From Patiria miniata (lineage: Eukaryota > Echinodermata > Asteroidea > Valvatida > Asterinidae), in the NCBI RefSeq assembly GCF_015706575.1, contig NW_024037074.1, forward strand, positions 26,339,334 through 26,403,333: a stretch of DNA of 64,000 nt, written 5' to 3'. The notes below the pieces were generated by a model. The model was not told the origin of the DNA and did no database searches. It was given only the letters and a program-made list of their open reading frames with translations. The position numbers were made by a program, and so were the translations under genes. Shown here piece by piece: positions 1 to 11,040 of this stretch. Every line of letters begins with the position of its first letter. Positions within the stretch are counted from its first letter, which is position 1.

Positions 1-936
1 CTGTAATTATGAATACAAAGCAGACAAAATAGGTTTGCATTCTAACATAACATGGAGTGATGTGTTCACACAATTCCCAATGTTGAAGATCCGAAAAAAA
101 GTTCAAAACTGCAAGATGGCCTGACTAATATACATGAAGAATCCAATGAGATCAACATTTTTGAAGATCACAAAAACCCCAACCAAAATATGAAGTTACC
201 CTGTGACGGATCAACATTTCTGGTGCTTAAAATTTTAAGGACCACAAGTCCAAATGTGTTGTGAAGTAAAGCAAAATCTAATGTGACTATCAAAATATAT
301 TATGTATTCTTTACATAATCCTCATGACAAAAATAGACCCTTTGTCAGCAAATTTATGAATAAGGCTCATAAGACAAAAAAGTTACAGCACCACAAGTAC
401 TCTATTCAATTTAAAAGCATAATCTTATAAGAAGGCTTTATATAAATGCATACTTCATTTTGAAAGATCAGCATCAAAATGAAAAGGATTTAGAAGTATG
501 AATTAGCTTGTTGCTCCATGTGAAGTAACTGCCTAATAACATGTCTAATGCTGTTTATAAGACAGCATTTTGATGTCCATGTTTAATCGGCAAAGCTAAT
601 GTAACATTTATGACTCCTTACTTCAATGCCCAACCTTATAAACCCTCAAGGAGGTAACATATTCCAGGACTAAAACAATTATATGTTATTTCTAATGAAC
701 AAAAACCTCTCTTCTATTTTACCCACATGAAATAATACCATATCTGAACCCCGGTAGTACCTTTTCTAACATCAGAGAAAAACACACAACAAGCAAGTAA
801 TAATGCAAAACAAACGATTGCACAATTTTCAAGGAAATTTTTCGGACATTTTAAAATGCTTCTGGGAATCTCTAGGGCTTTTCAGGACGGAATAAAAAAG
901 ACTGTCAGGACAAAATAAAGAAGCTCTGGTGGACTC
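1..936 (-). other. 3' UTR / downstream flank of the RCC1-repeat gene
   Basis: This AT-rich stretch follows the TAA stop of the minus-strand RCC1-repeat gene. I see no open frame with coding character and no repeat that I recognise. Reading the minus strand, an ATTAAA hexamer at 587-582 is the nearest plausible polyadenylation signal; no AATAAA was seen on that strand here. Whether the transcript ends there or beyond the left edge cannot be told. Confidence 0.4.
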
Positions 937-2070
937 TTATAAACCATCTTCCTCTTTGTGTCTCATTCTCCATGAAGAGGCAGATGAAAACACTGGCTTT
1001 CCTGGCAGTCGACCCTTCATCTCTTCCACTGTTGGGGTAAGATCCAAGTTTTGCTTGCCCCTGATAGGCGAACGGTCTGATGGACCTGCAGGTTTGTCTA
1101 GACGTCGACGAGGCTGCAACTTGGTGAGAGCAGAGGATGTCTGGGATGGTGCCGGCGGTAGCGAAGACAAGAACTGCGACAATTTTGGCTCTGCTTCGGG
1201 TCTCTTCTGGTTCATTCTTCCATAGTATGTCTTTGCTCGGTTAAACTTGGGAGGTTGGGGCATGACGTTCCTTTCCTTGGATCGACTGAGTGAGGCATTG
1301 CCTTCTCCTGAAGTCTGTAGTCCGATTTGTGCAATTGGTTTCCTCCCTTTCACCCTGTCGCCGGAACCATTACCCTTTTGATTCATCTGGACAGACACAT
1401 GCTTGTGAATCACAAATCTGTCTCTCACAGGCTCAGTTTCGGTGGAGGGCTTTGGAGGCTCACTCCAATCAAATGCTGTCGTAGTGCTGGCTGAGGCCAT
1501 CATAAGGGGTTTCCGAGTCACAACTGGCATTGTCTTGGACCTCACCATATTTGACTCGCGAGGCCGGCTCTGGCGCTGGTTACTCCTTGTTGAGGTGTCT
1601 CCCTTATCTAACTTTGGCCTCTCCTTTATCACTCCTTCATTCTTCGTTGTCCTTTTTATGGCGGAGGTAACACCTAAATCCACAAAGAAACTTGCTGAAT
1701 TGGAGTTTTTTACAGGTTCTGATTCATCCAGTTCACCAGCAGACACACCTTCCTTATCCATTTTGTCATCCACCCCCTGGTATTCTACTGCTTCTAACGC
1801 CGTCTCTACTGTATTAAGAATGGCCTGCTCCTCATGCTCCACTTCTTCCTCCATTGTTTTCTCATCATCCTGTTCCGAGTCCATCTCGTCAGAGTATTCT
1901 TCAGGTGGAGAGATAGTTGGGAGTGGAGTCGGTGCGTAGAACTCCGCAAGGGTCAGCTTTGTGGTTTCGCGTTGCACAGGATTTGTACGCTTGTTGGATG
2001 ACTCTGCTTGACTGTCAATGCTGTCCGTTTGTTGGTGCTTTTGAAAGACGGATCCATTGTTGCCGTTAGC
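937..2070 (-). CDS. RCC1-repeat protein, last coding exon (disordered C-terminal tail)
   Basis: This is the last coding exon of the minus-strand gene and encodes 377 residues up to a TAA stop. It starts after a consensus acceptor (TTTTACTTAG at 2080-2071) in phase 0, matching the phase-0 donor of the exon at 3176-3297. The peptide is low-complexity. A strongly acidic block (Glu/Asp-rich, about exon residues 57-82, containing DEMDSEQDDEK) is followed by a Ser/Thr/Lys/Arg-rich half with several basic clusters such as LQPRRRLDKP and RMRHKEE at the end. I recognise no folded domain, membrane segment or signal peptide. A propeller followed by an acidic then basic tail recalls RPGR-type proteins in architecture only; I see no shared motif that would justify that name. 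The long open frame, good splice sites and phase agreement make it very likely to be real. Confidence 0.85.
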   Translation of the reverse strand, partial: ANGNNGSVFQKHQQTDSIDSQAESSNKRTNPVQRETTKLTLAEFYAPTPLPTISPPEEYSDEMDSEQDDEKTMEEEVEHEEQAILNTVETALEAVEYQGVDDKMDKEGVSAGELDESEPVKNSNSASFFVDLGVTSAIKRTTKNEGVIKERPKLDKGDTSTRSNQRQSRPRESNMVRSKTMPVVTRKPLMMASASTTTAFDWSEPPKPSTETEPVRDRFVIHKHVSVQMNQKGNGSGDRVKGRKPIAQIGLQTSGEGNASLSRSKERNVMPQPPKFNRAKTYYGRMNQKRPEAEPKLSQFLSSLPPAPSQTSSALTKLQPRRRLDKPAGPSDRSPIRGKQNLDLTPTVEEMKGRLPGKPVFSSASSWRMRHKEEDGL

Positions 2071-3175
2071 CTAAGTAAAAGATTGATAGCAAATTATCTG
2101 TGACCACTAAGAGGTTAAGGCTTTTCTACTAACTTTTCTTTTGGAGATAAGGTTGGTTTCTCTTGAGCAAGAGGTGGATGGGTAAATGAGTGACTGAGGG
2201 GTGTAGTAAGTGGCAACTAAGAAAGAGCTTAGTGCTTAGCTTGGCCAAAACTGAATTATGATTTTAGTCCCCTTATGCAGCCTCAAGGTTATTCCCAAGG
2301 GCTTGTGAGACATTATTCATTTTCAGGCTTACAAGGGAATAACTCCTGCTTATATGTGCAAGAAACTCTTCATCACCAATCTCAGCAACCAATGCTGAGA
2401 TTGATTGAAGAAGGCATGTAATCGATTATGAGATTGCAAAAGTTTATGCATAAGACCTTTTTAAATGAGTAAAGCTACCTGCATGGTGTAACAAAATCCT
2501 CATTTAACCATTGAAAGCCTCATTTAACCTCATTTAACCACTGTGTCATTCAATGCCACACCTTTAGCCTGGACAGAAAATTTGAAAATTCCAGAAGAAT
2601 ATTTTGGAGGACTGTTTGTGGTTAAAAAAGGTAAATATAGCCACTATAACTTTACATGAGGCTTGAAAGTTGATGTGGCATCTGGTTCCTACACAGAACA
2701 GGCTTTGGAAGGATTCAGGTAAGGTCTGTAGCAAAAAGAAATCTAAGGAGTTATGGTTAACTTATTTATTTCCTTATTAACCCTCCTATGCAAAACATGT
2801 ATTCTTTGCAAAGTTGTCCATTCATAATCAGTCAAGTGACTGTTTTTAACAGTTAAGAGCTCCTAGCCCACATAAAGCAGGATTAACTGGCTGTGACTGT
2901 TATATAACTTGATACAGCTAAACTTTGAATGTCGGTGATTGATAAGACAGCTGTGACTACCAGTTGCCTGCTTTTGTTTGTTGAATGAATTTGACTAGTT
3001 AGACTGCTTGTGTAAAATAGGATCTGACTGTTGGCGACTAGCCTGTGTACAAGGCATGGAAGGAAAGTAGTGGATGGGATTTTTAACTGACTGCGACTGT
3101 TCAAACAGTAGGAGGGTTAATGATGAATACATTCAAATGACATGAATGGGAACTGAATACTAGCAATCAACTTAC
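2071..3175 (-). other. Intron of the RCC1-repeat gene
   Basis: This intron runs from the GTAAGT donor at 3175 to the TTAG acceptor at 2071. It carries a TTAA-flanked MITE (2777-3120) and a short CATTTAACC-type direct repeat near 2500-2540. Nothing else was recognised. Confidence 0.75.
2777..3120. mobile_element. piggyBac-like MITE (TTAACCCTCCTA family), whole copy
   Basis: The element is bounded by TTAA on both sides and has inverted ends CCCTCCTA...TAGGAGGG, so it reads TTAACCCTCCTATG...TAGGAGGGTTAA. TTAA duplication with CCC-starting ends is characteristic of piggyBac elements. There is no transposase reading frame, so it is non-autonomous. A diverged, inverted, end-less copy lies at about 48440-48745, which confirms that it is a dispersed family. 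It sits inside an intron of the RCC1-repeat gene. Confidence 0.75.
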
Positions 3176-3297
3176 ATCTTCTGCAGGTGTGTCTCTTCCT
3201 TCATCAAACTCCATGGGTACTGAGGAATCCGTATCTTTGCTCTCAAAGGCTTTTGGATCATGCTCCTCCTCCGAATCCTCCTCAAGGGGGTGCCATT
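3176..3297 (-). CDS. RCC1-repeat protein, internal exon (acidic linker)
   Basis: This 122-nt internal exon lies between acceptor TTTTTTGCTTCAG (ending at 3298) and a perfect GTAAGT donor (starting at 3175). It enters in phase 1 and leaves in phase 0, fitting both neighbouring exons. It encodes a Glu/Asp-rich linker (WHPLEEDSEEEHDPKAFESK, then SSVPMEFDEGRDTPAED) that joins the end of the RCC1 propeller to the disordered tail. No catalytic or binding motif is visible. On its own such a short acidic exon would be weak evidence. The splice signals and phase continuity on both sides are what support it. Confidence 0.8.
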
Positions 3298-4242
3298 CTG
3301 AAGCAAAAAAAAAGCAAAAAAATTAAACAAAACATGAAACGTATTCTTCTTTGATGAAACTTATTTGATTAATAGGGCCTACCATTAATAATATCATGAA
3401 ATGGAGATTTTTATTGTGTAAATGTAACCTGTATTATTGTCACAATGTTTTTCTAATCAAACAATTAAAATGGCATATTTCAGCCTTTATAGCAAGGCCT
3501 TCTTCAGAGGTAAATTTCATTGTATATTTCCGGCAAATCCAGTCAGTGAGCTGTTGGCTGCACTTTATTTCACTTTCACATTTTTTTTCTACTGTGAGAA
3601 TGCTTTTGTCAAAGTTCATGTGAATAGCTTTTCACTTGTCTTCTAAGACTGCATGACCTGCAAAGACCTGACTACAACTCTTGCATATCTAAACAACTGG
3701 TATGCAATATAAAAGAACAATACACAATCTTGAAGTTTGGAACAAAATGTTGAAACATGCCAAAATAGCTTTGGATAAAATGGATCAGTAATCATGCCGA
3801 GAAATGTGAAATGGATAAAAATAAACCTGCTAAAGAAGTAAAATTTATAAAATATGCAAGTAATTACTTGTGTTTATTTATAATTTTCTATACAAAGAGA
3901 AAAAAAAAAGAAGGAAAAACGGAAACAAAAATTAAGACAAAAATACCAAGGAATTGAAAATTTACTTCATAATGCGGTTTTCATATGCACTACAGCACAT
4001 GGCTCATGCACTTAAAAGCTTCTGATTGAGTAAAAATAAAAAGTACACAGAAAAAACATGGAAACGTTTTAAAGCAAGAGAACATGTTGTTCAAACTGAG
4101 TTATCTCACATTTGCAGGGGAGTTGGCTCCAAGATTGTTTGCATTGCAAAATTTGAAACTCAAAGGAAATGCTTATTAAAAGTTGTTAATGATGATCAGC
4201 TTTGTAAAAATGAAGGAATTTGAAAGTAGTTGACACAATACA

Positions 4243-4563
4243 CAAGGGCAGATCCAGAACACAATTTTTTTCGGGGGGAGGGGGGGGGGGGTAAACAAAT
4301 TTTTGGTCCCCCAAAAAGTGGGTCAAAAAAATTACGCCGTGGGGTTTGGGGCCCGCTTAAGGGCCCCAACATTTTTTTGGATTCTAGATGCTCTGTGGTG
4401 CGATCTGAGGCAATTTCTGACCGCTGTAATCAATGTTTTTTTGAGGAAAAGATGGTGGTGTACTCCTTGCCTGCCTTTATTGCGACGTCACATAAAAACA
4501 AAAACAAAATGTTTTTTTTGGGGGGGGGGGGGCATGGCCCCCCCCCCCCTGGATCCGCCCTTG
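4243..4563. mobile_element. hAT-like MITE, CAAGGGCGGATCCAG family, copy 1
   Basis: The inverted ends are CAAGGGCAGATCCAG...CTGGATCCGCCCTTG, 15 bp with one mismatch. The element is flanked by an exact 8-bp duplication ACAATACA (4235-4242 and 4564-4571), the signature of hAT superfamily insertion. The interior has G and C homopolymer runs and no transposase. A second, inverted copy lies at 12867-13184 and matches over most of its length, including an internal ATTGCCTCAGATCGCACCAC-type core (reverse strand). The exact target duplication suggests a fairly recent insertion. Confidence 0.88.
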
Positions 4564-5469
4564 ACAATACAGAAGTTTCATGACTTTGTCGTTGATGTGC
4601 AAATGCCCTTGAAGGGCTTGGTCTTGGCAACTGACCAAAATGAAAGAGTAGTTTTTAATGTAAACAAAAAGCAAAGTAGGAAAAACTGACAGATCTATTT
4701 CACAATAATTTAAACATTGTTTTCAAATGTTTCTGGCTAATGCAGAAGAGTCCCAAAAGAGGCCTTTAAGAATCCCGACAGTTGACATTCACTGAAAGGC
4801 CAAAACTGACACTGTCTTCATGAATATGCACCTAAATACATAAAGTTGAGAAACGTTTGAACAGAACATGCATTTGCCCAGAGAAACGATCTTCATCTGG
4901 TGCAACACCACTTTGTTGTACATGTACCCTTCAAACAAAACGTCTATTTCTGTTCAGTTCATACTTCTCTTAGTAAAGTACAGCTGACAAATTCATACTT
5001 CAATTAAGTTTAAAAAGTGCTAAATATTTGATAATTCATAACGCGAATACTTGACTTAATGTCACAAATTTGTTCTGTTTCGTGCTGAGTTTGAACCTTT
5101 GGTCTTTAACGTACACAAATTTATAAAAATCTAAACAAAAAGTAGTACAATTCTGTGGATAAATTTCCCCAGAACTCATTTCCCAGCCTGGTAAATTAGC
5201 TACTACCGTTTAACCCTTAGACCACAGATGTAAAATGAAGATAAGTTTGACAGAAGACACATAAACCTGCATGTAAAGCCTGACTACATGACAATAAAAA
5301 TGCCGCATTAAATTCACAGCAGTTTTAAGAAGGAAAATAATTACATTACAAGAATTATTTCAAACAGGAATCAATTTAATTTTTTTTACAATTCAAGAGG
5401 TCAATTTTAATTATGATGTAATATTGATTCCATGTAATAACAGTAGATAGTTGTAACCAAATTTTCTTG

Positions 5470-5715
5470 TACAGGGTGACCCCCCAAAAATGCAACCCTG
5501 AAACATTTGCCTTTTTTCGAAAATGTGATCCGTGAATTTTTATGTTTTGGATATCAGCTTTAAGCTGAAATGTTTTTCTTTCAAATACTGCCAGTTATGC
5601 AACAAAACTCCTTTTTGTTCCATAATCTGATATCCAAAACATAAACATTCACAGATCACGTTTTTGAAAAAAAAGGCAGAGTTTTCAGGGTTGCATTTTT
5701 TGGGGTCACCTTGCA
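5470..5715. mobile_element. TA-type long fold-back element (TACAGGGTGACC)
   Basis: This is an almost complete palindrome. The left arm TACAGGGTGACCCCC... with AATGCAACCCTGA is mirrored by TCAGGGTTGCATT...GGTCACCTTGCA. The arms also share GTGATCCGTGAATTTTTATG-like and TTTTGGATATCAG-like sequence around a centre near 5592. The TA at each end and the long arms are typical of Tc1/mariner-type MITEs. There is no coding content. It ends seven bases before the next MITE. Confidence 0.75.
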
Positions 5716-5721
5716 TAGAGC

Positions 5722-5996
5722 TATGGGCTCCACAAACACGTTCCCCCCCCCCCTCAATGGTCAGCAAGTGAGAGTTGGGGGATACCACTGGAAGCTATGG
5801 ACATTCGAATGCATCACCGACGACGCCTGATGCTCACGTGAAGACACTCTGGTTTTTTTCACATTCAGAAAAAATCAGTCGTGCCTACTTCACTCTGTAT
5901 ATGTAATGCATGCTATACGCGCGTGCGGTGTGTCCCATCCTCCGGGCCCTTGATGGTGGTAAAACAATGCCCTCTGTTGTTCGCAAATGGAGCTTA
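5722..5996. mobile_element. TATGGGCTC-family MITE, copy 1
   Basis: The copy begins TATGGGCTCCACAAACACG and ends with a decayed TTCGCAAATGGAGCTTA. It shares an ordered set of blocks with copies at 20477-20712 (opposite strand) and 39981-40248 (same strand): GAGAGTTGGGGGA, a GATGCCTGA-like block, CGTGCGTACTTCGC-like and GCGTGCGGTGTGTCCC-like segments, then ATGCCCTCT.TTGTT. The best ends (copies 2 and 3) are inverted repeats of TATGGGCTC.GTGCAC type. The superfamily is unknown and no target duplication is clear. Confidence 0.65.
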
Positions 5997-6380
5997 CACG
6001 GCTTATATATTAAAACAACATGGGCACATGAATGATGGCGGATAGATGTAGCCAAAGCGCTGGACATCCCCCACCCCTTGTTTCATACACGCCTTACTTA
6101 AAGGAGCCAAAAAAGGACCAACATGTGACTGTGCCGATTAAAGTGTACGAAAGGTGCATGGAGTGTGTGCTTCCCATTTTAAACTCAAGTGCACAACACC
6201 TGTAAAGTCTACTCATGAGAGAAATGGGTCTAAAATGTCAGTGCATGACAGAAATGCTGTCAAGGCTGAGGGCATCGACCAGCCACATTGGTGTTTTGCA
6301 TTGTTATGGCTCAGGGTGTAGATATAAATGGACAGTCTCTTGTTAAACTAGTTCACCAGGCTGTTCATGTTGTAACTCAC

Positions 6381-6554
6381 CTGGTGCGCCCACCACTGCC
6401 ATTGTGTGCCAGGACCCACAGGCTACCCTGGCCACTGGATCATGTCCCCAGAGAGAGACTCGCACAGGGGTGGGGTGCTGGGAGGAGGGGTTCAGCTTGC
6501 CTTGGGTGGGGATCACGTGGCTACTCTTACCCCACATATAGAGGGCACCATTGG
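6381..6554 (-). CDS. RCC1-repeat protein, exon encoding the last RCC1 blade
   Basis: This 174-nt exon has acceptor TTTGTTTTTCAG (ending at 6555) and donor CAG|GTGAGT (at 6381/6380), and is phase 1 to phase 1. The peptide reads ANGALYMWGKSSHVIP, then a spacer, then PVRVSLWGHDPVARVACGSW, then HTMAVVG. This is the canonical RCC1 repeat pattern: a strand with WG, a Pro-Val-x-Val strand, then the V-A-C-G-x-x-H-T core. RCC1 repeats form seven-bladed beta-propellers used for binding small GTPases, chromatin or partner kinases. Blade boundaries at each exon start suggest one exon per repeat. After this blade the protein turns into an acidic linker, so this is probably the final blade. Confidence 0.92.
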
Positions 6555-7574
6555 CTGAAAAACAAAACGACACAAACATGTACCAACGAAAACTACTGTG
6601 TTGCGTTCCTGGTGTTACATATAACCATGTGTGATAAGATGGACAATTAAGATGAAATTCTGATTTGGGGTTTTAAGCCTGAACAGACATATGCATATAT
6701 TGTTATTGTTCAGATCACTTTTCTCTTTTCTATTTTTCTCTTGTGATTTTGTTTTCCTTGGTAGTTTTCCTGAGACTTCTGAAAACTCAGAAATACTCTA
6801 CACTTGCTACGAATTATTTGAGCATTTCTGCAGCACGAGATAGGTGTTTTGCAAGATTATTGGGTTTTGCGAGATAAATTGTCAAATTTCTTGCAAGACA
6901 ACCGTACTTTCTATTATTATGTACCTGAGTAAAATCGCACCAGCGGGATCAGTAAACAAACACGTGACATGTTCATACAAATCTGTTTTAACACATGTAC
7001 TACGAAAAGATGTACTGATGTGGGCCTGACAAAGATAACGTCATCTAATGGCAAGTTTCCAAAAGAACAAACCAAAAGATATTAAGATGTTGGGAACAAA
7101 TTAGCAAGCCAACTACAACCTAAGAATAACCTGTATTCCTGCTTGAACTCAAAAACAATAATCTTAATTCCTATCCATCAATATGCTCAACCAGACCATT
7201 TCTAATGTTTTCACATTACTGAGAATACTTGAAAGCGCCCCATTCTACGACATGAATTGTTTACAAGTGTTATGAATCTGGTTACACCTGGTACTGATTA
7301 AGCAACACCCATTCTAAGTTCATGTATATTCCATGCAAATATAACAAACTGTTTAACTTTGACTTTACAATGTTTGGTTTATTGTCAAGAAACTTGACAA
7401 CTTTTGGAAAGTAACCATTCTCAGAGCTTCAGAGCTAAAAATACATCTATGAGAAATGAAATGAAAGTTTAATTTATGCCTTTGCAGTCAAATGTTGACC
7501 GATGGGTTGATTTTTGGGCCACCCCAATTATTTTTAGTAGTGGGTTACATTTTTTGAAACATAAAAATACGCAC
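6555..7574 (-). other. Intron between two RCC1-blade exons
   Basis: This is a 1,020-bp intron with donor GTGCGT (7574) and acceptor TTTTTCAG (6555). It is AT-rich with no recognised repeat or RNA gene. Confidence 0.75.
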
Positions 7575-7733
7575 ATGTGATCGCAGCTGTATAGGAGTCA
7601 CCGCAAGCAATCTGCGAAGCACTTGGCAATGCATCATGGGATAGCGGCCGTGGCTCACGGAGATACAGGACCTTTGACCCATGACCTAGCTGACCTTCCG
7701 TGCCTCCTCCCCAGGTGTAGACTGTGCCATTTG
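7575..7733 (-). CDS. RCC1-repeat protein, exon encoding the penultimate RCC1 blade
   Basis: This 159-nt exon on the minus strand has an acceptor ending GTTGCAG at 7734 and donor T|GTGCGT at 7575/7574, and is phase 1 to phase 1. The peptide begins ANGTVYTWGGGTEGQLGHGS and ends ASQIACGDSYTAAIT, a textbook RCC1 repeat: G-x-V-Y-x-W-G, G-Q-L-G, then I-A-C-G with an aromatic before T-A-A. It starts with the same AlaAsnGly motif and the same phase as the next exon, so the two repeats probably arose by exon duplication. The protein must continue upstream, since a propeller needs about seven blades. I could not find further RCC1-like exons on the minus strand between 7.8 kb and 64 kb by eye. Kinase-linked (NEK8/9-like), RPGR-like or HERC-like identities all remain possible. 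Confidence 0.92.
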
Positions 7734-8628
7734 CTGCAACGATGAAGAAAATATGGGAAGCCGTCAGTCACACACTTTTGCAATAGTATTATTTGCAAAC
7801 TCAAAGTTTAACAGAATTGTGGGTGTTCTGGGAATTTACACAATGTATTTTTTATGTGCACATTATGTGTCTATACCGACTTTCGCTGTGCTACATCATT
7901 ACTTATCTCAGTCAAGCAATCCTGAATCCCTGATCCTGATTGGTTGATCGGGGCAACAACAGTGTGATATTATCCCATATAGCATGGTCCATATAACTGT
8001 CTTCCGCTTATGATCGTAATTGTCTAGAATTTGTGCACTATTCCTTCTGCATGTACATGTACGTGTAATAGAATAACTGCTGAAAAGTTCCTACAGTGTG
8101 CCCATTCCATGTTTGCAGCGCATCAAGTTAGATTGAAGACAAATTTGATATCCCACCTGCGCTGTGTTGTTGAACACGGAAAATGTAGTGTGTCTGTGTT
8201 CCATGTGTTTGTGCCCTATATGCCACGAGGCCGAAGGCCGAGTTGCATACGGGATGCGAATGTACTACATTATTCTACTCGCTCATGGCATAACTAATAT
8301 TACCCTGTTCATTGGACAAAAGCTGCCACTTTGGCGGAAATGGCTAATTTCAACACAATGACCAACTTTCTGCCCTTACAAGTATCCGTTTGCTCTTGAT
8401 TGAAGAGATACAAAATTATAAAGTGTCTTGGTTGAGGACACACATTTAAACTTTGCGGGTACATATGGGCAGGCTGTCACCGCCTTATGGGGAAGTTTTT
8501 CATTGTTAGGAATATTAGGACCGAGTTATGGGGACTTTCTGCTGTCTCCACAGCGTCTTCGGTCCCCATATTACCATGGGAAAACTCATGTGTAGTCTCC
8601 ACAACTACGGAACAAGAATGTATGTACC
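7734..8628. other. No gene recognised
   Basis: This stretch is presumably intron or upstream region of the RCC1-repeat gene. Short open frames occur but none has splice support or recognisable motifs. At 8221-8255 there is a small CGAGGCCGAAGGCCGAG-type inverted motif. Nothing else was seen. Confidence 0.5.
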
Positions 8629-9130
8629 TACAAAGTGGTCCCAATTTTCTTTTCATTTTTTTCAGAGGCAGATTTCTCAAAATTCGGGAGACATGTTAAA
8701 ATTGTTTTAGGATATTCCTAAACTACAAGATCTTGGTGGTACATGGTAAAAACAGCATTGAAAATAAAGCTCAAGTTAAGAAATAGCGGGCATTTACAGA
8801 AAAATGGTCAAAAACAAGTTTGTCCACACATACATGTACGTCTATGGCAGCCATTTACATTCAATATTGCAGTTCTTTGTGCACACAGTGCTATTGTGTT
8901 GACCATATCTCACAGACTTGCATGTGGACAAACTGGTTTTTGACAATCTTTCGTTCAACCATCACCATTTTAAAATTTAGGGTATACTTTCAGTGCCATT
9001 TTTAACCATATATACCGGTACCATGAAATGCTGCACTCTATGAAAATCTTAACATAATTTTAACATGTCTCCCCAATTCCAAGAAATCTGTGTCCGAAAA
9101 AGTGTAAACTTTTTATTGGACCACTCTGTA
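8629..9130. mobile_element. TA-type long fold-back element, TACARRGTGGTCC family, copy 1
   Basis: This is a large imperfect palindrome. It opens TACAAAGTGGTCCC and closes GGACCACTCTGTA. CAGAGGCAGATTTCTC and GAGACATGTTAAAATTG near the left end are mirrored by CAATTTTAACATGTCTC-like and AAGAAATCTGTGTCC sequence near the right end. A second copy lies at 19924-20465 in the same orientation. It has TA at both ends and no coding content. This is typical of a Tc1/mariner-type MITE with arms of about 200 bp. Confidence 0.8.
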
Positions 9131-11040
9131 TTGTTGTCACAGGTACCTACATGTACACTCATGGGAGGAGAGGAAAATGAATAGAGAAAAAAAAAGTGTC
9201 TTGCCCAAGCATAATGACTTCCAACCACATTCGGAAGAGTTCAGTTGGATGCATCAGCATGAAAAGTTCCAACAGTATTTTGTTAATGTTCAGATAATGA
9301 AATTTCATCCGTAAGAGTGGGTGTTTGCCACATCCTTAAATGACATTTGCACTTGCAATGTGATGTGTAGGCCTGTAACACATTTACAATACGTACACAT
9401 TATGAAAATGATATGTTATAATTACAACTATACAGAACATTATATGACACATCATCATTTAAAATGAACTCATTATTATTATTATTATTCTGGTTTCTTA
9501 AAGCCACTATCGCAGCCCGAAAGCTGAATTGAAATGGCATTACAATGAAAAAATTTAAAACTAGTAAATATTCAGTATAAAAAACACTTTATAATTAGGA
9601 AGAAATAAAAAAGATTAAATAAATATTATAAGAACAATCTGAGACTGTTGTATCATACAAATATAAAACACACAAACAACCAAAAATAACTGGGGATGGT
9701 AAGGGGAATTGTAGGGATAGGGAAGGGATTGAAGGGGGGAGAGATGGGTAGGGGATTGTAGAGGAGGGAGGTCGAGGAAGCAGATAATTTCTTTGAGAGT
9801 GGACGATTAATGAGAAAGAATATTAAAAAAAAACTTCATTAAAAGTTCACTAAGGTTGTCATACCGAGGAAGGGGTGGACTCGATCACAAATATCATCTT
9901 TCGTTATAATAACCACCGGAATTACAATGAACACAATGCTAATGAATCCTAAAAATACAATGTTGCGGTATTGTTACATGGGTTTATTCTCCATCTATTA
10001 ATCTGAAGTGGTAACCTTAGTAGAGACAACCCCCTAGTCTACCTACAATGTTTATAAATATTAATACTATTTTCTTAATACAAAATAACAACTTCATTAT
10101 AGGATTTATCTCTAGGCCTATGAAACAGACCACACCGCTGTGCATCTTTAAGCAAGAAAAAAAAGAAGAAGAGTAAATGGACACTATATATACCCCTTCA
10201 GGTCGCCCAGGGAGCACAGTGAAAAACCAGACTGCGCCTTTCATGCCCTGAAACGCCAAAGTGTACAATTACAATGGCGCAAAACTGCAGAGGGGTGGGG
10301 AACCAGCCGTGGAGGCAAATTTTAACCACATATTAAGTGTTTAAGTTGGGAATACGGTTTCACTGCGCCAGGAGCCTAAGATAATAGAAAAACATTCCAA
10401 GTATCTTGAACCCCCTGGTTAATAGGGTTTAATGAACGGCAAAGAGGAAGAAAGGAAGAAGATATAAACAGGCTGCAGATGAAACTTGATGATTATCGAC
10501 AGCGCCCATCAAATAATTAGATTGCGCACGACATCAAACTGCATAACTAGGCCTGTTTGCTTTGCAAATAGAAATTACATGAAATGAACTAATCACAGTT
10601 CACAATTTGGTTTTGACCATGGGGTGTGAGTTTTCTTCTTTTTTTACTTTCATGTTAATTGCATGCTATCTGAAAATCTGTGGTGTCAGTGCAATGAAGT
10701 ATAGGTGACAGAGCACAAGTATAATTAGTAAAAGCAGATTCAACAAGTGATTCTGTTTTGTAGATGGGGTCATTATACAAGTGACATGTATTTACAACTA
10801 TTTGATCCCTTTTCCAATGGTAGCTTTTCATTTGAAGATCTCCAGTTTTGTACAAATATCCCAATTTGTAATTGCTTGCTTTAGACTTTACTGCTTTAGT
10901 AACAAGAAGCCATGTAAAACAAGACAGTCCTAAAACCTTAGCAGATCAATTTACTTAACAAAACATCACTTGTTGGAGGCTGGGTAAAACTAACTCATGC
11001 AATGTAAAACTGAACATAATATCGCTGACAAACTACTATA
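9131..11040. other. No gene recognised
   Basis: AT-rich sequence with an (ATT)n tract at about 9471-9490 and a G-rich tract at 9690-9780. The stretch following ATTATTATT (CTTAAAGCCACTATCGCAGC) looks like part of a dispersed repeat, but I have no second copy here to prove it. There is no gene. Confidence 0.5.

Larger units (their letters stand above)
3298..6380 (-). other. Large intron of the RCC1-repeat gene
   Basis: This intron is about 3.1 kb with a GTGAGT donor at 6380. It is AT-rich and loaded with small repeats: a hAT-like MITE (4243-4563), a TA-flanked fold-back (5470-5715) and a TATGGGCTC-family MITE (5722-5996). The open frames inside it are repeat-derived or short and lack coding character. 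Confidence 0.7.

Noticed and set aside
1290-1939. Plus-strand open frames across the RCC1-gene tail exon
   Set aside because: They are antisense shadows of the minus-strand coding exon, which has splice and phase support.
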